A DNA stretch of 64,000 nucleotides from Lachnospiraceae bacterium (GTDB taxonomy: Bacteria > Bacillota > Clostridia > Lachnospirales > Lachnospiraceae): contig RYVZ01000013.1 of NCBI GenBank assembly GCA_003979345.1, forward strand, positions 17,547 through 81,546, in the 5' to 3' direction. Shown here piece by piece: positions 24,511-32,966 of the stretch. Within the stretch, counting starts at the first letter, position 1, and each line of letters begins with the position of its first letter. The translations under genes and the position numbers were made by a program. The notes under the pieces are model-generated. The model saw only the letters and a list, made by a program, of their open reading frames with translations. It had not been told where the DNA came from and searched no databases.

Positions 24511-25595
24511 TGATAACAAATCAGATCATTCAGACCAGTATTGATGAACTGCATGCGCTGACAAAGGTTGATTTTGTGGTATATGAGACTAATGGGGAGC
24601 GGATCGCAGCAACGGATGGGGACATTATAGTGGATGCAGCGATTCTTTCCGCGTTTCTTGCATCGCCGGCGGATTCCCAGATCATTGGTGACAGCCATTT
24701 ACTAAAAATCGTGGACGATGGGGAGATCGCCTATGTTTTGGTTGCAAAGGGAAACAGCACAGACACTTATATTATGGGGAAAATTGCGGTCAGTCAGATC
24801 AGAAATCTGATGATCGCATATAAAGAACGCTTTGACCGCAATAACTTTTTCCAAAATTTGCTGTTGGACAATTTATTGCTTGTTGATATTTTTAACCGCG
24901 CCAAAAAACTTCATATTGAAATTGAAGCAGTACGGACGGTCTTTCTGATAGAAATTCAGTCCGACAAAAATTCTGAGACAAGTGAAACATTGCGCGGTCT
25001 GTTCAGCACACAGTCGGGTGATTATGTCACTTCGGTGGACGCAAATAATATCGTTTTGATCAAGGCGTTGGACCTGGAAGATCAGGCAGGACAGATGGAG
25101 ACGATCGCATCTACGATCGTTGATATGATGAATACCGAGGCGATGGCAAATGTCAGGGTTGCTTATGGGAATCCGGTGTTGAACTTAAAGGATGTTTCTA
25201 AATCCTATAAGGAAGCGCGGATGGCGATGGATGTCGGAAAAATATTTTATGTGGAGCGAAAAGTAGTTTCTTATGCGACGCTTGGCATCGGGCGTCTGAT
25301 CTACCAGCTTCCGGTCAGCCTGTGCCAGATTTTTGTTAAGGAGATTTTTGGCGATCAGATTCCGGAGGAATTAGATGAGGAGACATTGACGACGATCCAT
25401 AAATTTTTTGAGAATAATCTCAATGTATCGGAGACATCGAGGCAGCTTTTTGTTCACCGGAATACGCTGGTATACCGCATTGAGAAGCTGCAAAAGGCGA
25501 CAGGGCTTGATATCCGTGTGTTTGACGATGCGATGACTTTAGAGATCGCGTTAATGGTCGTAAACTATATGCGTTATCTGGAATCCATGGGATAA
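24510..25595 (+). CDS. PucR/CdaR-type transcriptional regulator
   Basis: The 361-residue protein ends in FFENNLNVSETSRQLFVHRNTLVYRIEKLQKATGLDIRVFDDAMTL, the PucR-type C-terminal helix-turn-helix (HTH_30). The N-terminal ~130 residues resemble the sugar-diacid recognition domain of CdaR, and the middle resembles the GGDEF-like domain of this family. Such proteins activate genes for sugar acids, purines or other nutrients after ligand binding. GGAG lies at 24500-24503, 6 bases upstream. The ligand and targets are not shown by the sequence; proximity to the sugar ABC ATPase is suggestive only. Confidence 0.85.
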   Translation: MITNQIIQTSIDELHALTKVDFVVYETNGERIAATDGDIIVDAAILSAFLASPADSQIIGDSHLLKIVDDGEIAYVLVAKGNSTDTYIMGKIAVSQIRNLMIAYKERFDRNNFFQNLLLDNLLLVDIFNRAKKLHIEIEAVRTVFLIEIQSDKNSETSETLRGLFSTQSGDYVTSVDANNIVLIKALDLEDQAGQMETIASTIVDMMNTEAMANVRVAYGNPVLNLKDVSKSYKEARMAMDVGKIFYVERKVVSYATLGIGRLIYQLPVSLCQIFVKEIFGDQIPEELDEETLTTIHKFFENNLNVSETSRQLFVHRNTLVYRIEKLQKATGLDIRVFDDAMTLEIALMVVNYMRYLESMG

Positions 25596-25664
25596 CAGAA
25601 ATTGTGCTCATAAAACAAAGGCATCGCTCATAGAATGTTAATAGTTCTGTGGGGGGTGCTTTTT

Positions 25665-26960
25665 ATGTATGAACAAAAAATATGTTATATCGACTTATAT
25701 AGAAATGGTGTAAAATGCGGAAATATGGGACATGTACGCATGGAGTGGGATCAGGATCACTACCGCTTCGCGGCGAATCTGTGCCATATGGACAGACAGA
25801 CGCTTGTAACGGTAGTATTGGAGCGCACGGGCGGGCGGCCGCGTACAACTATCCGGAATATTGCAATCATTCATGGAAAAGGAAGTGCACAGTCTGACTG
25901 GATGACATTGGATGGGAATGAGGAGCAGCTGCTTTTTCAGGCGTCGGGAGAAGTTTATGGTATCTGTCGTCTGCCGGGGATGCGGGTTATGTCCGGCGGG
26001 GAAGGAACAGGAAACGGTGAAGGTGCGAAACCGGAGCAGGCGGATTCCGGGTATGCCGGGGGCGAGAAGCTACTTGATGAATCGGACTCCGTCAGCGCCG
26101 GAACGGACGGAGGAGCGGACTCCGTCGATGGCAGGACAGATAGAGAAGTGATGTCCGTCAGCGCCGGAACGGATGGAGGAGTGGAGTCCGTCAGCGCCAA
26201 AACGGATGGAGGAGCGGGCTTTGTCAATGTCAGAGCGGATAAAGAAGTGAGGTCCGTTAGTGCCGGGGCGGATAAAGGAGTAGGCTCTGCCAATGTCAGG
26301 ATGGATGAAGGGGCGGATCTTATCAGGAACAAGACAGATGCGGGGGAGAAATCGGCGTTTATTGACAGTCTGAAAGAGAATGAGAGCATCACAATGTCCC
26401 AAGCGGTCGTGGACAAAGGATCGTGGGTTTTACGGGAAGAGCGGTCTGGATCGGCACAGGCAGCGGCAATGGAAGAAAATATGACAAGACGCATTCAGGC
26501 TGAAGCGGAAAAAGCGAAAGAGGTGCAAGAAACACAGGAGCTGCCTGTCCGCAGCTGCCCGCAGAGCATGGAAAAACGCAGAAGGAAGGAACGGCATGTA
26601 ACGGCGCTCTCTGATGATAAATGGAAACAGTTGTGCAGTATATATCCGAATGTGCATCCGATCGGGGATGAGGTGGACTTTTTGGAAATTACGCCAGCAG
26701 ATTTCGTGATCCTGCGCCAGGAGTATCAGAATCTTGTCCGAAACAGCTTTTTGCTGCATGGTTATTATAATTATGATCACATTTTGCTGGGCAAATATCC
26801 TGATAAGTATTATATCGGCGTACCGGGAATCATGCACGAGCAGGAGCGGATTGCGGCGGCGATGTTTGGGTTTGTCGGTTTTGAACGCGCAAATGCGCCG
26901 GAGGAGCAAAAGGATAACCGGGATCAGTTTGGCTATTATATGATGGAGGTTGGGATATAG
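25665..26960 (+). CDS. DUF6128-like hypothetical protein with internal repeat region
   Basis: The product of about 431 residues has a conserved-looking N-terminal domain (MYEQKICYIDLYRNGVKCG... to about residue 105) and C-terminal domain. The latter starts WKQLCSIYPNVHPIGDEVDFLEI and ends with LLGKYPDKYYIGVPGIMHEQERIAAAMFGFVGFE. This C-terminal pattern recalls a Lachnospiraceae domain I know as DUF6128, function unknown. Between them is a polar low-complexity spacer with eight 11-residue repeats encoded by 33-bp units. No signal peptide is seen, so it is likely cytoplasmic. The ATG at 25665 is chosen for its family-like start; upstream GGGGGG may be the ribosome site. Confidence 0.65.
   Translation: MYEQKICYIDLYRNGVKCGNMGHVRMEWDQDHYRFAANLCHMDRQTLVTVVLERTGGRPRTTIRNIAIIHGKGSAQSDWMTLDGNEEQLLFQASGEVYGICRLPGMRVMSGGEGTGNGEGAKPEQADSGYAGGEKLLDESDSVSAGTDGGADSVDGRTDREVMSVSAGTDGGVESVSAKTDGGAGFVNVRADKEVRSVSAGADKGVGSANVRMDEGADLIRNKTDAGEKSAFIDSLKENESITMSQAVVDKGSWVLREERSGSAQAAAMEENMTRRIQAEAEKAKEVQETQELPVRSCPQSMEKRRRKERHVTALSDDKWKQLCSIYPNVHPIGDEVDFLEITPADFVILRQEYQNLVRNSFLLHGYYNYDHILLGKYPDKYYIGVPGIMHEQERIAAAMFGFVGFERANAPEEQKDNRDQFGYYMMEVGI
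26088..26351 (+). repeat. 33-bp tandem repeat coding for 11-residue units
   Basis: Eight consecutive 33-bp units encode 11-residue repeats such as SVSAGTDGGAD, SVSAGTDGGVE and SVSAKTDGGAG. Units 5 to 8 are progressively diverged. All keep frame, and the array fills the linker between two conserved domains. Confidence 0.85.
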
Positions 26961-27035
26961 GCATTGCGGAATGAGGATCAATAGGTATATAATTATATCA
27001 GGTTTTGGATAAGCTAAAGATATGGAGTCGATGTG

Positions 27036-27620
27036 ATGGAGCTGGATACGAAATATATGCGCGCAGCGCTCAGAGAGGCAAAAAAAGCGTATGCGCTTGG
27101 AGAAGTACCGATCGGCTGCGTCATTGTCCGTGACAGGAAGATCATTGCCAGAGGTTATAACCGGCGGAATACGGATAAGAGTACACTTTCCCATGCAGAG
27201 CTTACGGCGATCAGGAAGGCAAGCCGCAAGGCAGGGGACTGGAGGCTGGAGGATTGTACGCTTTATGTTACATTAGAGCCGTGTCAGATGTGCGCCGGAG
27301 CAATCGTGCAGGCGCGTATCCCGCGTGTAGTCATGGCGTGCATGAACCCCAAGGCCGGATGTGCGGGGTCTGTTTTGAATATTTTGGACATGCCGGAATT
27401 TAATCATCAGGTAGAAGTGACACGGGGCGTTTTGGAGCAGGAATGCAGTGCCATTCTGACACAATTTTTCAAGGAGCTTCGTGTCCGTAACAGAGTGGAG
27501 AAAAGACAGGGTAACGGGACGGAGAAAAGTCAAGGCAACGGGACGGAGAAAAGTCAAGGCAACGGGACGGAGAAAAGTCAGGGCAACGGGACGGAGAAAA
27601 GTCAGGGCAATGGGATGTAG
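27036..27620 (+). CDS. tadA: tRNA-specific adenosine deaminase
   Basis: The first ~150 residues match TadA: HAELTAIRKA supplies the zinc His and catalytic Glu, and EPCQMCAGAIVQARI supplies the two zinc Cys. TadA converts the wobble A34 of tRNA-Arg(ACG) to inosine. After residue ~150 (LTQFFKELR) the protein continues into a repetitive tail of QGNGTEKS units. Typical TadA proteins end near here, so the tail is an extension made by a 24-bp repeat. The ATG at 27036 has GGAG 8 bases upstream; the GTG at 27033 is less likely. It precedes the SRP RNA, as often seen in Firmicutes. Confidence 0.92.
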   Translation: MELDTKYMRAALREAKKAYALGEVPIGCVIVRDRKIIARGYNRRNTDKSTLSHAELTAIRKASRKAGDWRLEDCTLYVTLEPCQMCAGAIVQARIPRVVMACMNPKAGCAGSVLNILDMPEFNHQVEVTRGVLEQECSAILTQFFKELRVRNRVEKRQGNGTEKSQGNGTEKSQGNGTEKSQGNGTEKSQGNGM

Positions 27621-27650
27621 CAACGCCGGGGTAATGGGGCGGAAAAGTGC
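27507..27650 (+). repeat. 24-bp tandem repeat at the 3' end of tadA
   Basis: Four near-identical 24-bp units (27507-27602) encode QGNGTEKS, followed by a partial unit that contains the stop. A degenerate further copy (27627-27650) lies after the stop, and a partial copy precedes the array. The array has therefore been cut by, or has supplied, the stop codon. Confidence 0.85.
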
Positions 27651-27657
27651 CGCGGTA

Positions 27658-27686
27658 TTGACAAATGAGCGTAAAACCGATATACT
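27658..27686 (+). promoter_or_regulatory. Promoter of the SRP RNA
   Basis: A consensus TTGACA at 27658-27663 and TATACT at 27681-27686 are 17 bases apart. The predicted start falls near 27693, at the first base of the RNA's terminal stem. Confidence 0.85.
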
Positions 27687-27692
27687 TTCAAT

Positions 27693-27887
27693 GCGATGCT
27701 TCTGATGAAGCCCGTATAGCTGCCCTTGATAAGTGGCGTTGACGTTTTGGTCCTGCGCAATGAGAACTGCGAATCGTGTCAGGTTGGGAACAAAGCAGCA
27801 CTAAGCAGATACCCTCATGTGCCGTAGGAGCGCCGGGGCTGAGCTAACTGTCAAGGTAACGTATGCGGGTTTCATCAGGGGCATTTT
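27693..27887 (+). ncRNA. ffs: Signal recognition particle RNA, large Firmicutes type
   Basis: The apical domain holds GTGTCAGGTTGGGAACAAAGCAGCACTAAG, matched to the Ffh-binding helix 8 of SRP RNA with its conserved internal loops (key bases GTCAGG and AGCAGCA). The 5' segment CTGATGAAGCCCGTATA pairs with the 3' segment TATGCGGGTTTCATCAG to close the molecule, as in the ~200-270 nt forms with an Alu domain. A strong promoter lies directly upstream. The RNA works with Ffh and FtsY to deliver membrane and secreted proteins. Ends are estimated within a few bases. Confidence 0.9.
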
Positions 27888-27908
27888 TAACTTACGAGGG
27901 GGAAGACC

Positions 27909-30878
27909 ATGAAGGTATTTTTGAACGATCTGAAAAAAAACTGGATTGCGCATCTTATTTTTATTTTGGCATTCCTGCTGTGCCTCTGTGTTTATCCGCT
28001 TGAATGGATTGGAAGCAGCGAGTATGTGAGTGCGAGCACGGATGAGCAGCTAAAGCCGTATATCAGATTGGATAATGAGACCCTGTTTACAGGAACATTT
28101 AAGCCTTCTCATGAGCATCTTGACACGATTAGTATCAAGTTTAATACAAAAGAAACTCAAATCGTTGACGGGACACTGTTGTTTTTATTATATGATCCCG
28201 AGGGTGAGGTTATCGCGCAGCAGACGGTGGGCTGTACGGAAATAAAGAATAATGACTATCAGGAATTTGAGATCAATGCGGAATTAGAGACTTCGGAGGA
28301 ATACCAATATACATTGGAGACTTTTGACAGCTCGGAAGGCGTACCGTTTATTATGGGCGGATCGGATGCGATTGGTCCGAGAGAATCCGGGGAGTTTACG
28401 TTTTCAGAGGAAGAAGAGCTGGAAAAGCGAATTCCGGTGCGATATACGTATACCGTTGCTGCCGCGGGGAAAACGGTGCTTGTATATGATATTTGTATTT
28501 TGACAGGGGCGCTTTTGCTGTTGTTTGCCACACGCAGAAAAGATCAGGGAATGGCGGTTCTGCCAGATGGGGGTATCTACCGTTATGTATGTTTTCTCGC
28601 AATCTGCGTCATGTTGATCTTTATAGCAGATGAGAGCAAAAAGCCGCTTAGAATTGACGGATGCAATTTGAAACATGATGTCGGTGCGGCAGAATGGGAA
28701 TATCTTGTGATTGGAGACGGTTCCGGGTATAGCGGGGCATGGGCGTCCATGGACACCTATATGCTGAATGCGGGCGATTATTATATCGGGGCGGCTTATT
28801 CGGTACAGGAAGGGACGAATAAACTGGTCGTTATTGATAATGGCAAGGTGATCGTAGAGAGATATCTTCCAAGATCACAAGATTATATCGAAATTCCGTT
28901 TACTTTAGAACATGACAGTCAGGAGGTCGTGATACAATACTGGTATGGCGGAGAGGGCTATTTCTATGCCCATTCGCTTTCCCTGCATTCAAAGACAGGT
29001 TTTTATCAGGATGCGGGATATTACGCGGTCATGCTGTGCCTGATCTCCTCGGCAGTTGCAGGATATATCCTTTTTCAAAGAAAACGTATGATGAGAATGT
29101 CTGCGGTGGAGAAGGAGGCGGCAAAGAAGAAATCTGCTGTTGCGGTCATTTTAACGATGATCAGTCTGTTTTCTTTTTTACCATATCTGCATGGGGGACT
29201 TCCGTGGGGCGACGATCTCTGCTATCATCTGATCCGGATCGAGGGCATCAAGGACGGCATGCGTGACGGTCAGTTTCCTGTTATCCTATATCCGGAAGGA
29301 ATGCGGGGATATGGGTACTTAAACTGTATGTATCCCTATCTGTTCCTGTATATTCCTGCGATCATCCGCTTATTTGGGGTTTCTTTGGCGGCATCTTATA
29401 AAACACTCATATTTTTATTTGGTTTTCTGACAGCGTTTATTACCTATCATTGTACAAAATCCATGTATCCTTCCGTGAAGGCGGCATTGACTGCTGCGCT
29501 TTTGTATACCTGCTGCGCATACCGGTATACAAATATCTATGCGCGCGGAGCGGTCGGAGAAGCGTTGGCGATGACGTTTCTGCCGCTGCTGGCCGCGGGG
29601 CTTTATCATGTGCTTGCGGGAGATCGTAAAAAGTGGTGGATGCTTGCGCTTGGCATGACAGGATTGCTGCAGACGCATATATTGAGCGTGGCGCTCGGAG
29701 GAGCATTATGCGTGATTGCGGGTATCCTGTTTTTGTCCCGTGTATGGAAGGAGAGGCGGTTTATTGAGATCGGAAAGGCGGCGCTGATGACGGTGCTGTT
29801 AAATCTGTGGTTTTTGGTACCGTTTTTGCACTATTACAGTGAAGGCGATTTGTGGACAAGTACGCTAAATTACAGTACTTACAGCGAATGGTCGGTAAAG
29901 CTTTCTGGAATCGCGGGGGCAAATATAGCGGGTGATTACCGTTCACTGTCATTGGGGATTCCGGTGGTCTGTTGTGCAGGAATCGCGATTTTCTGGCTTT
30001 TGACGAGGGGATGTACGGAGCAGACGGAGGAGGACAGGGATCGCAGACGCTTTCTCAAGATCCTTACCGTGTTGGGATTTGTCTGCATCTTCCTATTATC
30101 GGGACAGTTTGGCGCGTGGGAGTTTATGAAGCTTCCGGTCTTTGAGAGCTTGTTCAGTACGATCCAGTTTCCGTGGAGATTGTTTGGATTGTCAAGTGTA
30201 TTTTTCATTATGGCGGGATGTATCGCGTTATTCGACTGCCCGTATCTGTCGCGTTATGCACGGAGCACGGCAGTGGCATTATGTGCGGTTTGTATGGTCA
30301 CGGCAGTTCGATACAAAGAGGATGATTTTGCATACAAAGAGTATACCGATCTTTATACGGAGGGGCATCAAAGCAAGGTGATCGGCGTGCCGAAAGGTGC
30401 GAAAACGATCGTATATCCGTATGAATGGCGCAGGGAAGGTTTGACGGATGATGTGTTGATCGCCGAAGCGATCCGCGTGACGGATACGGACGAGGTGACG
30501 GTGAGTAGTTACTGGCGCAGTGGGACAACGACCTCGATTTCTTACCGGTCGGATTCGGACAGTGAAACGATCGTGCTGCCGGTACAGTTTTATGATGGAT
30601 ATCACGCGGAGGATGAGGAAGGCAGAACGGTTGAAATTGAACCGAGCGAGGATCAGCTGGTGTCGTTTACGGTCAACGGGGATGGCAGAAAGCACACGGT
30701 AAGAATTTCGTTTCGTCAGAATCCGGCGTTTATCATAGCTACGGTGGTTTCCATACTTGCGGCAGTATTTTATGCCTGCCGGTATCCGGTGAGGGTGGTT
30801 GTCTGCCGCTTGCAGCGCAGAACAAAGAAGGTGCAGAGCGCAAACTTGGAAGGAGAGCAGGATGCAGCCGATATCTGA
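27909..30878 (+). CDS. Large membrane protein with GT-C/PTPS-related domain
   Basis: The 989-residue protein has one N-terminal membrane helix, about 170 extracytoplasmic residues, another helix pair, a second ~130-residue soluble region, then ten or so helices and a C-terminal soluble region of ~160 residues. The core segment GGLPWGDDLCYHLIRIEGIKDGM and YARGAVGEALAMTFLPLL match the family often named 6-pyruvoyl-tetrahydropterin synthase-related membrane protein, which has a GT-C-like layout with an acidic first loop. It probably transfers sugars from a polyprenyl carrier on the outer face. It starts a run of three membrane genes. Confidence 0.65.
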   Translation: MKVFLNDLKKNWIAHLIFILAFLLCLCVYPLEWIGSSEYVSASTDEQLKPYIRLDNETLFTGTFKPSHEHLDTISIKFNTKETQIVDGTLLFLLYDPEGEVIAQQTVGCTEIKNNDYQEFEINAELETSEEYQYTLETFDSSEGVPFIMGGSDAIGPRESGEFTFSEEEELEKRIPVRYTYTVAAAGKTVLVYDICILTGALLLLFATRRKDQGMAVLPDGGIYRYVCFLAICVMLIFIADESKKPLRIDGCNLKHDVGAAEWEYLVIGDGSGYSGAWASMDTYMLNAGDYYIGAAYSVQEGTNKLVVIDNGKVIVERYLPRSQDYIEIPFTLEHDSQEVVIQYWYGGEGYFYAHSLSLHSKTGFYQDAGYYAVMLCLISSAVAGYILFQRKRMMRMSAVEKEAAKKKSAVAVILTMISLFSFLPYLHGGLPWGDDLCYHLIRIEGIKDGMRDGQFPVILYPEGMRGYGYLNCMYPYLFLYIPAIIRLFGVSLAASYKTLIFLFGFLTAFITYHCTKSMYPSVKAALTAALLYTCCAYRYTNIYARGAVGEALAMTFLPLLAAGLYHVLAGDRKKWWMLALGMTGLLQTHILSVALGGALCVIAGILFLSRVWKERRFIEIGKAALMTVLLNLWFLVPFLHYYSEGDLWTSTLNYSTYSEWSVKLSGIAGANIAGDYRSLSLGIPVVCCAGIAIFWLLTRGCTEQTEEDRDRRRFLKILTVLGFVCIFLLSGQFGAWEFMKLPVFESLFSTIQFPWRLFGLSSVFFIMAGCIALFDCPYLSRYARSTAVALCAVCMVTAVRYKEDDFAYKEYTDLYTEGHQSKVIGVPKGAKTIVYPYEWRREGLTDDVLIAEAIRVTDTDEVTVSSYWRSGTTTSISYRSDSDSETIVLPVQFYDGYHAEDEEGRTVEIEPSEDQLVSFTVNGDGRKHTVRISFRQNPAFIIATVVSILAAVFYACRYPVRVVVCRLQRRTKKVQSANLEGEQDAADI

Positions 30879-32268
30879 AAAAAAGAAAATTATTTTTTTA
30901 TCAGTCATTGCGCTTGTGATCACGGGGCTTTATATATCTCTTTGCTTTAATCAGAATATCTGGACCGATGAGGCGTTTACGATCGATCTGTTAAATCGTC
31001 AGCAGACGTTTGGAGAAATCGCATCATACACGGCGACTGATGTGCATCCGCCCCTGTATTATTTTATTCTGAAATGTTTTACGGAAGTATTTGGGGTGCA
31101 TTTCTGGCTCATAAAGCTGCTCTCGGTTTTGCCTGTGCTGTTGCTGTTCCTGCTTGATATGATCTGGGTAAGAAAGCGGTTTGGCGCGCGGACGGCGTGC
31201 CTGTTCCTGCTTCTTTTCGCCGCAGTTCCGTCCACGATGGAATATGCAGTACAGATGCGGATGTACGCGTGGTGCATGTTGTTTGTGACGGGGTGTGCCT
31301 GTGCGGCTTGGGATGCCTTTGTGCGGGAAAAGAACGGGAGTTTTATCTGGATGGGTGTATGCGGTGTCTGTGCGGCATACTCGCATTATTTTGCTTTTGT
31401 TGCGATATTGTGGATGTATGGATTTCTGTTTTTGGCATTTGTGTTCCGCAGGAGTGGGAAAGCGCTGTTAAAATGGCTTATGATGGCGGTGCTTTCGGCG
31501 GCCGCGTATCTTCCGTGGATGAAGTATTTTCTGTATCAGATCAGAGGGGTATCAAACAGCTATTGGATACCTGAGATCACGTCCGCAGTCATACGTGATT
31601 ATTTTCGCTGGATCTTTGAGACGGATTATCCGGCAGTCACAGCACTTTGCCAGATTTTGTTTGCAGCCGGTATCATTGGACTGGCCGGCCTTATGATCGC
31701 ACACCGGGGAAAACGCGGACGTGATTACGCGGCGCTGTTTTCTCTGCTCATACCGATACTGGTCGTCGCGACCGGAGTGGTTCTTTCTAAACTGATACGT
31801 CCGATTTTTATCATTCGCTATCTGATGCCTGCCGTTCCGCTGCTCTGCTTGTCTGCGGCGCTTGTGTTTGCAAACCTTTCCGGCAGGGTATGTGCCGTGC
31901 TTGCCGCAGCGCTTGTAAGTCTGCTTGCGCTTGATTACCGGACTGAATATTTCGTGGAGTATCGATCGACCGATACGGACGCGACGCTTGCGCTGCTTCA
32001 TGAAAATATGGGGGAAAACGATATCATACTATATAATTATAAGTTGTACGATTTTATCTATCAGTGTTATTTTGATGATGAACAGCTTGTGTATATGGAA
32101 GATATGGATTTTGCGTCAGATTATGACCGGATATGGTTTTTGTGCACGGTATACAATCCAATGCCAAACGCACAGGTACTTGCGGATAACGGTTGGAGTA
32201 TTTCATATGTAGGCGATTATGGAATTGAGCAAAATGAGTTTTGGATCTATGTGATGAGCAGGGAGTAA
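30862..32268 (+). CDS. GT39/ArnT-like membrane glycosyltransferase
   Basis: The 468-residue protein has about 11-12 helices. After the first helix it holds NIWTDEAFTIDLLN, the DE-containing loop typical of GT-C enzymes of the PMT/ArnT group (GT39/GT83), and TDVHPPLYYFILKCF, also standard for that group. It would move a sugar from a polyprenyl-phosphate donor to an extracytoplasmic acceptor. AAGGAG at 30850-30855 supports the ATG at 30862, which overlaps the previous gene by 17 bases. The upstream extension of the frame to 30799 is not needed. Confidence 0.75.
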   Translation: MQPISEKKKIIFLSVIALVITGLYISLCFNQNIWTDEAFTIDLLNRQQTFGEIASYTATDVHPPLYYFILKCFTEVFGVHFWLIKLLSVLPVLLLFLLDMIWVRKRFGARTACLFLLLFAAVPSTMEYAVQMRMYAWCMLFVTGCACAAWDAFVREKNGSFIWMGVCGVCAAYSHYFAFVAILWMYGFLFLAFVFRRSGKALLKWLMMAVLSAAAYLPWMKYFLYQIRGVSNSYWIPEITSAVIRDYFRWIFETDYPAVTALCQILFAAGIIGLAGLMIAHRGKRGRDYAALFSLLIPILVVATGVVLSKLIRPIFIIRYLMPAVPLLCLSAALVFANLSGRVCAVLAAALVSLLALDYRTEYFVEYRSTDTDATLALLHENMGENDIILYNYKLYDFIYQCYFDDEQLVYMEDMDFASDYDRIWFLCTVYNPMPNAQVLADNGWSISYVGDYGIEQNEFWIYVMSRE

Positions 32269-32270
32269 AT

Positions 32271-32942
32271 ATGAAAAGAGAATGGAGAACGGACCGGACA
32301 AAACTGCTTATCATGGCTGTAGCAGGGGTCGCGGGTGTTGCAGCGGCGGTGTATCTGTGTATGTCGCCGCAGTTTCGAAGACAGGAAATTCATAAATGTG
32401 CAACAACGAATGAGAACTGGCAGACGGGACCGCTCACGGAGACTGCGAAAGCTGTTCAGGAGTTTGTGCCGCAGGAATCCGAACTGATGCAGATCGCCGT
32501 CTGGGTGAACCGGCAGGATGACAGCGCGTCGGAGGGAATGCTCAGGCTGACGGTCTATGACGGGCAGGGCGTAAGCCTTGCGGTCTGTGAACGACCCGTA
32601 GCGGAACTTACAACAAACAATTGGGAATGGTTTGACGTTGGGACAGAATTGAACGTCGGACAGACTTATTATTTTTCGATGGAAGCGACAGGCGGCGAAG
32701 TGCGGCCGACAGCCGTGTATCGTCCAATGCATCTTGACCGGATAGAGGAGAACGTTCGGTTCTTATACGGCGGGGAGCCGGTCGAGGGTGGTTCTGCGGC
32801 GTGTCAGTACCGATACCGTCTGCCGCTTACCGTTTGGGAGGGAGTTATTTATTTTATGTTTTGTCTGTTTTTTGCTTTTGCGGCAGGAGAACTGGTGTGC
32901 CGCATCGTGTATAAGGAATCGGACCGGGGGAGAAAGATTTGA
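32271..32942 (+). CDS. Membrane-anchored extracytoplasmic protein of unknown function
   Basis: The 223-residue protein has an N-terminal helix (LLIMAVAGVAGVAAAVYLCM), a beta-rich extracytoplasmic domain of about 150 residues, and a C-terminal helix (VIYFMFCLFFAFAAGELVC). The middle (ELMQIAVWVNRQDD...LRLTVYDGQG) resembles the extracytoplasmic portion of the large GT-C-like protein two genes upstream and may be a carbohydrate-binding jelly-roll. It starts 2 bases after the previous stop, with GGGAG overlapping that stop, so the three genes form one operon. No family name is claimed. Confidence 0.6.
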   Translation: MKREWRTDRTKLLIMAVAGVAGVAAAVYLCMSPQFRRQEIHKCATTNENWQTGPLTETAKAVQEFVPQESELMQIAVWVNRQDDSASEGMLRLTVYDGQGVSLAVCERPVAELTTNNWEWFDVGTELNVGQTYYFSMEATGGEVRPTAVYRPMHLDRIEENVRFLYGGEPVEGGSAACQYRYRLPLTVWEGVIYFMFCLFFAFAAGELVCRIVYKESDRGRKI

Positions 32943-32966
32943 TCTGTGAAATCGGGGGATAGTCGG

